Shown one piece after another: positions 34,801 to 45,683 of a stretch of 64,000 nucleotides of DNA. A program made the translations under genes and the position numbers. Each line of letters starts with the position of its first letter. Position 1 is the first letter of the stretch. Under the pieces are notes generated by a model that made no database searches, was not told the DNA's origin, and saw only the letters and a program-made list of their open reading frames with translations. Source of the DNA: Amyloporia xantha (Eukaryota > Basidiomycota > Agaricomycetes > Polyporales > Adustoporiaceae); contig JAYKKR010000025.1 of the NCBI GenBank assembly GCA_036971615.1, positions 1-64,000 on the forward strand, in the 5' to 3' direction.

Positions 34801-35426
34801 GGCTCGATACCTAATTGGGAAAGACCGGACGCGTCGGTGTGGCACAAAGCGATGCATGCGCTGTACGAGCGGCGTCGAGTGGCACCATTGTCCGCTGAAT
34901 GCGGGAGATGGCCTAGGATCTAAGGGCGAGGTATCGGAACGACCGCGCCCAGCTTCGAGCAAGCATAGCGAACGGTCAAAGACGTCGAAGAGCGTCGAAG
35001 GATACCACGAGTCGGGAGTCACGTGCGTAGCATCGAAGGATGTCGAACGCGAAATTGAAGGCTTGGAGGACTGAGCCGACGCGCCGGGCAGGATGTGATT
35101 ACCGAAAAGAGCTGGATCGGGGCCCAGACGGGCTTGGCGCCTATCAACGCAAGCTGTGGATGTGACTGAGGAATCAGATGTCAACAACGGATACCACAGT
35201 ATGGAGCTCAGAAGAGATCTCACCTCATAGAATAAGGGGTGTCACGCCAGCCCTCTGGCAGATTGAATTGGTCTGCGGGGCATGTTGGGCAAGCCACCGC
35301 GAAGCTTCCGTGGGGGCGCACAGATGTCGGTATGTAGTCGTCGATGCCCAAGTCGCAGCCAGGTCGTTTTCGGCTCATCAAGTACGTCCACAATCGTTCG
35401 GCTCGTAGGAATTCACGATATCGATC
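31802..35426 (-). pseudogene. KDZ transposase, 5'-truncated
   Basis: Exon 35426-35224 encodes DRYREFLRAERLWTYLMSRK and GSFAVACPTCPADQFNLPEG. A 1.18-kb intron (34048-35223) holding a solo LTR joins in frame to MDGNHSLQRKLKVDDPDDVS. The next exons give MQNQKKFKNAVVTGVVAAVC, FMPSGMVDLQLGER, YANVDYALAHALKGREGLPW, LLYDIACQYGINIVKRFEEC, HLALGHEEDCQYRFSLNYTR and RTTGEIIETMWAPAKKAG. Probable catalytic residues are the Asp of MDGN, the Asp of YDIACQ and a Glu of GEIIE, as in the KDZ family. The long helical C-terminal part ends at 31802. Defects: TGA at 33760-33762 where CARHG is expected, and no N-terminal cysteine-cluster exons upstream of 35426. Confidence 0.88.
34057..35146 (-). repeat. Solo LTR, TGATA...TATCA family, copy 2
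   Basis: Read on the minus strand it begins TGATAGGCGCC and ends GGTCGTATCA. It is bordered by the 4-bp direct repeat ACGC (34053-34056 and 35147-35150, plus strand). Its 3' end matches copy 1 at 10186-11100. It lies wholly inside an intron of the KDZ transposase, just before the 3' splice site; removing it and one repeat copy leaves an 82-bp intron. No internal retroelement sequence remains. Confidence 0.88.
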
Positions 35427-35536
35427 CTGGCCCACACACGCTGGATTAGTTGGCAGGAAAGGCCAGCCCGAATCATAGTGCTCACCGAAACTGCCATTGG
35501 CAAGACGTTATCTGTGCAGTGTAAGCACAGTCCCAG

Positions 35537-37101
35537 ATATCAACAGCCCTCGGGTGATCAACGCGCGGGATTTTGGATCATGGGTTCCCAAGTACAGTGA
35601 GTGTATGCTCACGCCTTTCGGAGACTGGGCGGATGAAATTCTTGGAGGTGAGCCACACAGTCATGCTTTGTCTTCATTTCTAATCATGTTGCCAGAGCCT
35701 GAGACGAACAATGATGGATTACATGTGACAGTGAATTCGGATGGCACTCCCAAGTTACCTGAAGTGGATTTAGATGAAACGACGAACAAGGAACTGGCGA
35801 GGCTCCTTACAGAGTACTTTGTGTTATTGTGGGGTATGTAACGGGTTTTTCATGCTGTTTGTCACGCACTAATCTATACGTATTCTAGCGGCTACATTCC
35901 CAAAAGGAGATGAGACGAAGGCTATCCCATGGGAGGAGCTAGATGCAGGTGACACCAGTCACATTGTGCCAGCCGCGTGTCTTCCTCCTGGCTTCAAGCT
36001 GATGCGGCCAGAGAAGATGGGCCGTCATGCCCAGATCCTGTACCAGCACATCCTAGACGGGCAGGGCGATACACCGACAATTCCTCCTGATGCCCGATTT
36101 GCTTTCACCTCCCTCCCACGCGTGATCAACGAGTCTGGATTCGACGAGCCGAAAGCATCTCATTCGGTTGCGAAGGCCAGCCCGGGCCTGTTAAAAGAGA
36201 TAGGAGAACAACCTAATTCCGCCAACTTGTCCCCCACGAAGTCGAGATTCCCACCGCTCGCGGACCAATCCAGCGATGACGAGTCAGCACCCATCATCCG
36301 AGTCAGTCCTACCAAGCGTACACCACGCAGACGGGCCGTGCATAGCGCCAACTCAGACTGTAGTGATGCGGAAATCAGGCCCAAGGGTGATCTGGAAGGG
36401 AGAGAGATCACAAAGATTGTTGAGCTGGATGCAGATGAGAATGGGAATGCGCATGAGGTGGCTCGTGAGGACAAGGACGTGAGCGGTGACCGTGCACAGA
36501 CTATTGCGCCTCAGACGATCATGGATGAGAAAGGTGGCGAGGACAAGGACATGGGTAGCGAGGCCGGGGTGGCTTCACAATCTCAACGCGAGGACGGGGA
36601 CAAGATCGGTGAGCGTGCAAAGGCGGGGGCGTCTCAGCCGATCATGGATGAGAAAGATGGCGAGGACAAGGACATGGCTGGTGATGCTGGGGTGACTTCA
36701 CAATCTCAAGATGACGCGAATGCGAATGTGCCCGTGGCTGGCGAGGGTGATGACAGTGCCAAACCCAGCAAAAAGTCAGTGAAAGCACGGAAGGGATTGT
36801 CAAGGAAGCGAACCGCCAAGGCCAAACCTAGAGAGGAAGACGATTCAACCTGCCGGCCGGCGAAGAGGGCTACAAGGTACAGTTTATCATTTACTTCAAG
36901 TTAAGCCGGACGACTGATTCTTGATTCTGCAATACAGGAGTGCGGCCGCCACTGTGGCTGAGCCTTCCCGCGTGTTGACTCGTAGTGCGACAGCAGCCAT
37001 GCCCCCGCAAAAACCAAGGTATGCTCTTATGTACTTCTCAGTCCAACGGAACACTGAATTGGGACTTTCGCAGTACACGAAAGAAGGGAAGGAAGGCGTA
37101 G
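35537..37101 (+). CDS. KDZ-element partner protein, nuclear-type, 5' end missing
   Basis: Exons ending 35647, then 35696-35833, 35889-36876, 36938-37018 and 37074-37101 join in frame and stop at TAG. The protein has INARDFGSWVPKYSECMLTP, then TTNKELARLLTEYFVLLW and PACLPPGFKLMRPEKMGRHA-like segments (exact text AACLPPGFKLMRPEKMGRHA). A long acidic repeat region follows with MDEKGGEDKDMGSEAG and MDEKDGEDKDMAGDAG as two copies of a unit of about 40 residues. Very basic segments come last (KARKGLSRKRTAKAKPR, then KKGRKA). No start codon or upstream exon is visible: the gene begins only about 110 bp from the truncated 5' end of the divergent transposase. Basic/acidic make-up suggests a chromatin or DNA-binding role; I do not recognise a domain. 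Confidence 0.55.
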
Positions 37102-37473
37102 CGATATTATGGGATGCACAAGACTGACAGTACAGATGATTGTTACAAGTATCAGATTGGCACAAGGATCGGATATATGTAGGGAATGGATATGTTCGGA
37201 TATAATCTCAGCCTCTTCTATTAGCAATGCATTTTACTTGTATCGGATTCAATAGGATGGAGTGTTCTATCGGATAGGATAGGATTATTATTAGACTGAG
37301 TGTGTGATCCAACTTGAGCTCTGTCACAGTGGTGGGGACAATTATCCAATTATATCGTGGAATAAGGATTGATTATAAGGACCTATCCTATTCTATCCTG
37401 AAATAGGGATTACCTATAAGGCCCTATCCTATCCTATCCTACCTATGAAATAAGGGATAGGATTATCGATTTT

Positions 37474-38195
37474 ACTGATATGCCTGGTAAAAGGGGAAGG
37501 TGGACAAACCAACAGCCAGCGCACTCCGTGCGCCCAGGCAAGCCAAGCAGCCGGATCGGAAGGGCGGAACAAAGGCTCGACAACACATTCAGCGCGAACC
37601 ACGTCTACGAGGAGGAGGTAGCAGCGGACGTGGAGGGAACCGATGGGGTCAGAAGGTTCGGCAGGCTCAGACATGGCGAATGAGACGAAGGGAGGGAAGG
37701 GTGCGCGAAAGGGGGAAGAGTAAGTCAGGGGAGGAGCCAGAGGGGAGGTAGCGGGAGGGAGAGTGACATGGCAGCGCACGCGGGACGAGGTATATATGAG
37801 GAAGGGGAACGAGGCGGAAGGGGCATCTACCATCTGGTACGAGCTGCAACTGGGACTTTGACTTTCACGCGACCGGGTTTTTCTTGCTCAGCGGAGCAAC
37901 ACTGCGTTTCACTTCTACGGGAGGGCAAGCAAGCGGATTGACCCATTTTACTGCGATCCGGGATTTCTACTGCGTACTTAGGGCTGCGACTGCGACTTGA
38001 CTGGGATAGCACACTTAGAGCATCCCCCATATACCTACGAGTCTCTAGCTCAATCAATTATTTTCTCTCTTGCTCATCCTCCGTGCCAGACGCTGTGAAC
38101 GTCTTCACTCCCCTTCCCCTTCGACTCATTGATCTGTTCCTTCCAGGTGTGCTTATCGCACAGCGGGAGGAGCACCAAGCCTTACAGCGCGTGGC
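37474..38195. other. Spacer, possible plus-strand LTR remnant
   Basis: A TATA-like GGTATATATGAGG at about 37789 precedes 250 bp of leader-like sequence, as in an LTR promoter. No matching second copy is seen. No other gene is visible. Confidence 0.25.
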
Positions 38196-39311
38196 TTATG
38201 TCGAGGATCTGTTGTACTGTGAGGACTCGTTTTTCTGCGCTAACCCAGTCATCGAAGGGTTCGAGCTCGATCTTGTGGTAGATGTGTGAGGGATACCACT
38301 GAGGTACTTGTCACGGAGTTCCAGCTTTCCGTAGCTGGAACAGTCCGCCGGACCCTTGAATTGAGCGGAGAATTGCGCGGCAGTTCTCGAATCGCGCAAG
38401 TTACGAGCGCAGACTTTGGTTAGCTCGACTTGTGTGGCAGCTTCGTCGTCAATGTTACCAAAGCGAGCGGTGAAGGCATCGACGAAGGCTTTGCGAGTGG
38501 CGAAGGGAGTTTGTCCAGCCACGTAGTCGGCAAGGAACAGAGTGCCCCATTCGCGAGCTTTTCCGTCGAGAAGGCTGATCGCGACCTGGACCTGGAGCTT
38601 GACGGTAGTTAGGTCCGTACTGTAGTCGAGATATTCTGAGAGTTGGGCGAGATATCGTTTACACTCTACAACACTCTCGCTGTCGTAGCGCTGGGGAAGG
38701 AGAAGCTTCGCAATTCCTTTATCAACAGCCATTATCGGCGCGACGGAGGTCGAAGGACGCTGTGGGGGCGGAGGCGGTGGTGGTTGCTGCGGAGTGGTCG
38801 TATTACGCGGGGTAGGACGGGTGGATTGGCGACTGCGCTGCGCCGATGACGGGGCAGAGGTGACGGGCTGAGATACGACAGGGACTGTCAGCTGGGGTGT
38901 CGGTCGCGTAGGCTCGGACTGCGCGAGTCCTCCTTGGGTTCCCGCAGGTGGATTCGCTCACGAGACAGGGGGAGTAGGGAGATGGGGGACTCCTCCTTCT
39001 TGACTTTGGCTGCGGCTAACGCTGCCGCCAGGTCGAGGAATAGATGAGCCAGGGGTGGCAGGTCGGGAGGGGACGGGAGTGACGTGACGTGAGAGTGAAG
39101 TGTGCTCGCTCCTGGGTCCTCCGGGGTGTTGGACACGCCGGATAGGAACAAACCGATTATTTGAGGAAGGCTCGGTGATGGAGTGCGGGGTTCGATTTGG
39201 ACACGGTTGTTGGGGGCAGTCGTACCAGTTATTTCTCTCGAAGTAACAGTCGGTTTGGGCCCTGGTGTCGAAGGAGTGAACGAGTCCGTGACAGCGGAGT
39301 TCTTCTACCAC
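38196..39311 (-). pseudogene. gag: Ty3-type retrotransposon gag fragment
   Basis: The minus-strand frame 38732-38196 reads KLLLPQRYDSESVVECKRYL, LAQLSEYLDYS, QVAISLLDGKAREWGTLFLA, TRKAFVDAFTARFGNIDDEA and AAQFSAQFKGPADCSSYGKL. These are features of the retrotransposon gag domain (capsid-like) of Ty3 elements. A Pro/Ser-rich upstream part (39311-38888) is in another frame, so at least one frameshift separates them. The frame ends at 38196 soon after the capsid-like domain, without a zinc knuckle, and no protease, reverse transcriptase or integrase follows. The element is therefore a 5' remnant. Confidence 0.75.
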
Positions 39312-40030
39312 GATGAATGGAGGAAGGGGAGGTGCGCGTACGTAAAGAAGACTGTTTGACTACGTATCTACGGCACCTGAGAGAACCCCGAGTGGTTCGC
39401 AATTCACGTGGGACCCAGTACAGCCTTTGATTATTTCGCTGCAGGAATCTAGATCACGCGTTGGTCAACCTAACAAGAGACGCCCACTGAAGTGCAGTCT
39501 CTGAAAGCTCGTTCCACTACGAGGTGGTGATGTGTCTACGTGCGGGGGATGGCGTCACGAGCACCGAGTTCCCAACTTTGTATCCTAACGGTAATTGAAG
39601 TATAGTAAAGGTGCGCACCACCCAACCTATGGAAAGGGATTTTGAAAATGTGAACGCCGGCGGCGATGGGGAGTTTCGACCTAGTGTCGCAACTTAGAGT
39701 CAAGCGACGGGGAAGAACAAACCTATAAGGCCGAGGGCGTTCGACTGAGTCTTACCGAAGCAATGACGAGCTAGGCTCGAGTCTAAGGCTAGGGACAAGT
39801 TAAATAAAGGTAAGTACCGGTAAGTATGTACAGGTAAGCTTGGCTTACCTAGGGGCAAGAGGTCGAAACTGAGGTCCCCAGGCAGAGGCGTGCTACTTAT
39901 ATACTACAGCCGTTCAGGGCAGGCTATCTACATGGTCTGTGCGCAAGTGGTCTGTGCGCAGCCTGAGTAAGCAGGCTATGAGTCATGTATGATGTTGTGA
40001 GCGGAGCCCGGGCAGGGCCCGGGGTCGGCC
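39312..40030 (-). repeat. Probable 5' LTR and leader of the Ty3-type remnant
   Basis: Read on the minus strand, a promoter-like AGTATATAAGTAGCACG near 39900 is followed by about 500 bp of leader before the gag region. This is the expected position of LTR and leader, but without a second LTR the borders cannot be set. Two blocks here (39481-39506 and 39423-39440) match the Copia leader at 11827 and 11889. Confidence 0.4.
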
Positions 40031-40649
40031 GGCACTGAGCTTAGGTAAGTGTTCAGAAAGGGAAGGCGGGACGGAGTCCGTGGGCAAGGGCATGTGACCT
40101 GTAATGGTCGACGCGTCTAAGTCTATGAACAGGGAGCTCACTGTGTTTGTGTATAGTAGAATGGCCGTTCGAATAAGAGGGGAAAATAACGATGAGTAAA
40201 AGGAGAAAATTGTCCGTATATAGAAAGGAAGAAACGCTTGATGTCAACTCGTGACAGGTTCCTATACCCTCCCGGGCGCGCTGCCACCCGGCAAGTTTGT
40301 CCTGCGGAAGCAAGATGTCGTTCGAGTTCTCTTGAAGAACTGAATGTCGAGGATGAGAGCCGTACGGCGTGTCTTGACGCATCGCAGAGGGCTGCAGCGT
40401 GCCGTCGTTGGACGGGACACACTGTGGTGGCAGCGGCTGGGAGTCTTCTTGTATGGGCCATACTGGCGCGCTCGGGGGTACCGGGCGCATCTGTTCAGGT
40501 TCCACGGCTGTGGGTGTTGCGGTGTTGGTGGAGTGGGCCGGTGTCGAGGTGGAAGTGGAGGTGGTGGTGGTGGTAGTGGAAGAAGGCACTTGTAAGTGCT
40601 CGCCGTGCCGCGCATCGGGAATGACTGCGCGGGGCATCGGGCACAAACC

Positions 40650-41210
40650 TCGGGCAGCCTCAGAGGTCCCCGTTGCGGGCCTGCTGAGCTGCGCAGATTC
40701 GCACATGGGAGAGGACCGCTGTTCAGCACATCGCTTCTTGTTGTGGTCGATCTGCGCCATGACACAGTACCGGATGGTACTGACTGCCATGAGCGCGGGG
40801 TCTTCGCGCTTGAAACCATACCATTTTGCTCAGTCATTAAACCAATCAACTCGTCTCTCGAAGCCCTTGAGAGGCATCTCGATTAAATCTGAGATTGCCC
40901 TCTCAAATGACAGAGACCTTCTCTCCCAGTGAACCCAGGAGGAAAGGTCTTGGGCTTTCCAAGCATTGCATGAAGAACTGTGAGCTTCTTCATGTAATGG
41001 ATGCAACACCTCAAGGCATTTAGCCAAGAGGACAATTCCAGCTGGCCACTTAGTGAAGTAGGCAATTGTAAATGTATGCATGCGCTGTAAACTCTCCCAG
41101 GTTGTAGAAACTTGACAAAGTCAGAGGAGCGCAAAAATGTGTAACAAATATACTTCTCTCACTCACACCTGATATGCGCTGCACCCAATCTCTATTCCAG
41201 AGAGTGTCTA
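40650..41210 (-). CDS. Unassigned ORF, possibly transposon-linked
   Basis: The minus-strand frame reads LGEFTAHAYIYNCLLH, then (one frame away) WPAGIVLLAKCLEVLHPLHE, ERAISDLIEMPLKGFERRVD and, after one stop, LMAVSTIRYCVMAQIDHNKK. The order and composition look like a real helical protein with a stop and a frameshift. I do not recognise it. It ends about 190 bp before an orphan end of the Plavaka-like family, so it may be cargo of a second, mostly lost element. Confidence 0.35.
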
Positions 41211-41399
41211 CAGTATGCATACATAGGTGTTGATATGAAAGAAGTGTTAGTCTTAGAAAGGAAATAGGATAGTGGCATATGTGCTGGCACACAAACATAT
41301 GTAAATATAGATGATAAGGGCATATAAGCCTAGGATAAGGGATTATAATAATATAATGGAATATAAATGAATAGATATTTAACGGCACGTTACACTCTG

Positions 41400-41541
41400 G
41401 GATGCTCTCAGAGATTTGGCCTAGAAGGAGTTTGTCTGAGGGAAGCCCAGGCTACTCTGAACACTCTGAGTGCTCTGAGTACCCCAGGATGCTCTAGGAC
41501 ATTCCTAGAGTGACCTAGCACCAAATGGGTTCTTCCTGATG
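41400..41541. repeat. Orphan right end of a Plavaka-like element
   Basis: The last 35 bp, read inward, give CATCAGGAAGAACCCATTTG and then CTAGGTCAC. This matches the right end at 23718 (CATCAGGAAAAACCCCTTTG, CTAGGTTCAC). The same CTCTGAGTGCTCTGAG subterminal words precede it. No matching left end is found nearby. Confidence 0.75.
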
Positions 41542-41544
41542 CTA

Positions 41545-41840
41545 GTTACTAGTATAACACAGCTGAAATAAGTGAGCAGTTGGGAGAGCTCATAAAAACT
41601 TTCTGAGTATTTCATTAGTAATCTTAGATAGATCACTAGTAAGAATTTGATGAGTAGAATTAGAGAAATATGAGATAGATTGATATTCAAGATGAATCTG
41701 ATGAGTGCAACTAGAGATATATAAGAAGGTTCCCGATGAATTATGGAATAACTTAATGTCTTCCATAAAATAACACAATTACTTGTATGATTTGAATCTG
41801 TGTCTGAAAAGTTGTATATCAGTGAAGATATGCTTGATGG
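41545..41840. other. AT-rich spacer
   Basis: No gene or clear repeat seen. Confidence 0.3.
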
Positions 41841-43975
41841 CAGCCTGTCTCATATCTCATCTTTTGTATCCTGTATCTCATGACTCATCACTTGTTATGA
41901 CACATTTTCTAGGATGCATCCTATTCACTATCCTATGTGACATAGTATTTCTGGCAGATTAATCTGACTTGTATTATTTTAATAGTGAGCATGTTGTAAT
42001 GGAGTGATATTCCAAGATGTCCCACTCTCTCATTGGATCTCATGTTGTACAACTCAACACTCAGATCTCATGAAGCTCCACAATGCATCACTGAGATCCC
42101 ATATTATTATATGCTTTACATCTCATGTCGCAGGGCTGAAGACTTGCACTGCATAATTTTGTCTCATCTCAGGATGTGTGTCTCATATAAAAGCATCACT
42201 CATGTCTTATCTCACAGCTCCCCTCTCATATCTCACAGCTCATGTCACATGACCATGTGACACATCTTACATGGCACATTAAATGATTCACAATTCATGT
42301 CAGACAACTTATATCTCACATTTCTTGTGGCTCACGTCTCATGACACTCATTTCTCACCTGATTGCCCAATATCTGGCATATTTCAGCTCTTATGTTTCA
42401 TATCTCAGCTCATATCCCATATCTCAAAATATTGGACACATAGCTTCTGACTTGTTAGACCTTATATGACACATCTCCTGATGCATGTTCCCATCTGACA
42501 TTGTAGATCTCACATCTCACATCACATGTCAAAAGGACAAATCTCATAACTCATATTTTATGTCTCTAGTTGTAGATCTCATGAAATGCATCTTATATCT
42601 CATCTCCAGTTTTCTCCATGTCTCATGTTCATTTTCAACTTGGGACTCAAACCTTACGTCTCATAACCCATTACTCAAACCTTACATTTCATATCCCATT
42701 ACTCATGTCTGATATCTCAGAATGCTCAATGCATCATGCAAACTCACAACTTATTCCACATGACACATCTCATGGTATGTGTTCTTATCTCATAATTCAT
42801 ATCTGAGTCTGCCTCATGTCTCAATTCCAGTCAGGTCTCATAATGCATATCTCACCTCTCATACTCTTTTCTCATGTTTAATATTGCAAGTCTCATATCC
42901 TTGTTCTCACACCTAACATCTCAGACTGGTTTCTATGAATCAAACCTCACATCTCAAATGAGATATTATAGCTCATATATCACATTATTTGTTGCACATC
43001 TCTTGATGTCTTGACCAGTGTCTCATGTCTCACAGCCCATGAATCATGACCCATATCTCATTCCAGTTTGCCTCATGTCGCAAGTAGAGCTAGATCTCAT
43101 AATGCATATCCTTCTTCTCATGTCCAATATCTCAGATAGGTTCTTTCAAATCACATCTCACATCTCAAATGAGATGTTATGGCTCATGGATCATATCACA
43201 AATCCTATATCTCTTGACCATTATCTCATGTCTCATAGTGCATGGCTCATGGTCCATGTCTCATCTTAGTCTGCCTCATGCCCCAAGTCCGGTCTCATGA
43301 TGCATATCTTACATCTCCCGTCTCGTTCCTCATATCCCATGGCGCATATCTCATATCTCTTTTTTCATATCCAACATCTCAGACTGTTTCCTATAAATGA
43401 TATCCCACATCTCAATTGAGATATCATAGCTCATAGATCATGCCACAAATCTCATATCTCTCCACCCACATCTCATGACTTATAACCCACAGCACAAGGC
43501 ACACTTGTCACCTCTTGTCCGCTTATCAAGTGAAATTGAAAACATCAAACATCCATTCTGGCTCTCAGATTTTTTGTAGTCCTTGGAGATATCTCATTTG
43601 GGTTCTGGGTTCTGGGCAAGAAGAAGCTAAGTATAGAGAAATAATATTGGTTTTTTTCTGATACAGTTGTCTGCCTTGATTTGCCTGCTTGAAGACATAG
43701 AGGAACATTCAAGAGAACTAGGCAAAATCAAGAGAATGCTAAGAGCACCAAACATTGCCAAGCAAGGGAATAGAAGATGATGAGTTTTCCTGACATGTTA
43801 GGTTATATTTGGACATAGCTATTGAAATTGAGATAAGAGCGCAAAGAGTGCCCCAACCTTAGTCAAGGTTTAGTATGTTGATATGAGATTAGAGTCATGG
43901 AGCTCATATCTCATATCTCATAAGTCATATCCCACATCTCATTGAGAACATCTCATATCTCATATTCTGCAACTT
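41841..43975. repeat. Degenerate CTCAT-rich repeat tract
   Basis: The words TATCTCATGTCTCA, CATATCTCA and ATCTCACATCTCA recur throughout, on average every 10-20 bp, with a gap at about 43500-43890. The pattern is an old, diverged short tandem repeat on a unit near CATATCTCATGTCT. Short open frames here come from the repeat and are not genes. Confidence 0.75.
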
Positions 43976-44382
43976 ACAAGATGATTAGTAGTAGAAACTG
44001 TTCATGAGCATTGGCAGGCAAGTCATAGTCACCAGAACAAAATAAGTGGGAAATTTAGCAGCAAAAACTCGAGTAAATTTATGTAGACTTATGCATTCCA
44101 GCAACATGTTTCTTGTCCACTGGCATCGCTTACTATCTACTCGGGAAATATGGCACCCAAAGACCCCGCGCATTTTGTAAGTGATTGACGTACTACTCTG
44201 AGACTCAGACTTGAGCTGACTGTAGTCTCTTACCTTAGCTCGAGTGGTCAGTTGGCGAGAATCACACTGTGCGTGGATGTGCTGCAATTACCATCCTGAA
44301 ATCGGTCGCCGCTATCATTCCTTCAGGTAAGCATCAGCACGATTACACGTGATCGTGTCTTGACTGGGTCATTTTACAGAGG

Positions 44383-45683
44383 ATGCTGAATGCGCGCGTC
44401 ACGCGTCTGGACTGTACGAATAGACAGTATGTACGATTGCATGCCAGTCTTGGGCCAGTACGCGCCAGGAGCCGGACACGATCATCTAGCGCACCAGCCG
44501 TGGTCAGATCCGAGTCGACAATTGAGCAGCAACGGTCGGTTCCTGATCATAGCACAAATTGCAATCCACCCGACACCGGACGACGAGCTCGATAGATGGC
44601 GTGATCCTGACACTGGGATGCGATCCAAAGGCCGTCCCGTAATGGACGACGGCGACGATGGCGCCGTAGCTTCACAAGTCCACGCGGACCGCTGTGTGAT
44701 GCTACTACTAGTATGAGGCTGGGGACCACGGTCAGTTATGGACAGCGTACAGTTGGTGTGTTATGTGGCACAGTGAGTTTCAAAGTTGAATACCGCGTTC
44801 TGTTTGGAGTCTTCTTGACGATTGCCAAGCTGACACCTGACTTGGATCTTGAGCTTGATGGCTCGACGTCAAACGGACACGTGCAGACGTCGATTAATGA
44901 CACCAAGACAGGCAAGGTACGTCAGGGTACGTCTGCATCTCTGATGTTCACTCGCATCGGGACTGACCCTGCATGTGTAGTGTCTACCATTCCACAATGT
45001 CTACAGTTTGGATACTCGAGACTGCGCGCGTGGCCAGAGTGCACACTGCACGGGATCCTCGTCCTGTCGCTCTTTCCGTGACCGGACGGTTGCAGTCGAA
45101 GTGGACAGCATCCGGCGAGAGCTCCATCGCGTACTGTTCGCCCGTCGCTCAGGTAAACGACAGGCGCGTCTCGATGAACCGGACGACTTGACGGCTGGCT
45201 GGCTATTGAACATCGCTGGACGGCAGGCGTACGCCTAGTGCTACCGTCCCGGACTGGTTTTCATGGCCAGCGAAGACTTCGTCCGTTGGTCTCTTCGCCC
45301 TCGCACAGGCGAAGTGGTGATCGGCGCTCGGATCCGGCTCCGGATGGGACGCTGGGCGTTGAATGAACGCGAGCTCCACGAAAAGGCAGGTTTCCTGATT
45401 CACGTCATCCCATTCTGGAACTGACCGTCTCGTTTCTTGTTTTGACAGCGCGCGAGTTTTGTCTACAGCTCGTGGACTAGACCTCGCACTGGATGCCGGA
45501 CGGCGTGAGATAGCTACGCAAACGTTAAAAGAGCGTCAGGCATCACATTCGATTTTAGGAACACTTGTGACGATGCGCACGATGTTCTATGGTAATTTCT
45601 CTCCATCTGCCTGCTTGAGGCGTGAGCTGACTGCTGGATTTCGCGTTCCAGAGGTCTCCCCGTCGCCAGTCATAGACTCGTGA
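44383..45683 (+). other. Unassigned, possibly coding stretch (copy 1)
   Basis: Several plus-strand open stretches follow one another, for example LFGVFLTIAKLTPDLDLELD (with a GTACGT donor after TSINDTKTGK), then RRELHRVLFARRSGKRQARL, then FVRWSLRPRTGEVVIGARIR. Splice-like borders exist but I could not make one continuous gene, and I do not recognise a family. The same stretches occur unchanged in copy 2. Confidence 0.3.

Larger units (their letters stand above)
31547..37469. mobile_element. KDZ-type DNA transposon
   Basis: KDZ (Kyakuja-Dileera-Zisupton) elements are common in basidiomycetes. The left boundary field begins near 31547 (GGTAGGATTATCC) and the right field ends near 37469. The reverse complement of the right end (ATAATCCTATCCCTTAT, then TAGG blocks and CCTTATAGG) aligns with the left end (ATTATCCTACCCTTATA, TAGGATTATC, ATAAGCC). 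Both ends are fields of degenerate TAGGATTATC/CCTATCC words of 250-300 bp. Between them lie a KDZ transposase (minus) and a divergent partner gene (plus). I could not fix the exact ends or the target duplication. Confidence 0.7.

Noticed and set aside
41841..43975. Short open frames such as 43018-43269
   Set aside because: They consist of translated CTCAT repeats (His/Ser/Met/Leu-rich) with no conservation between frames.
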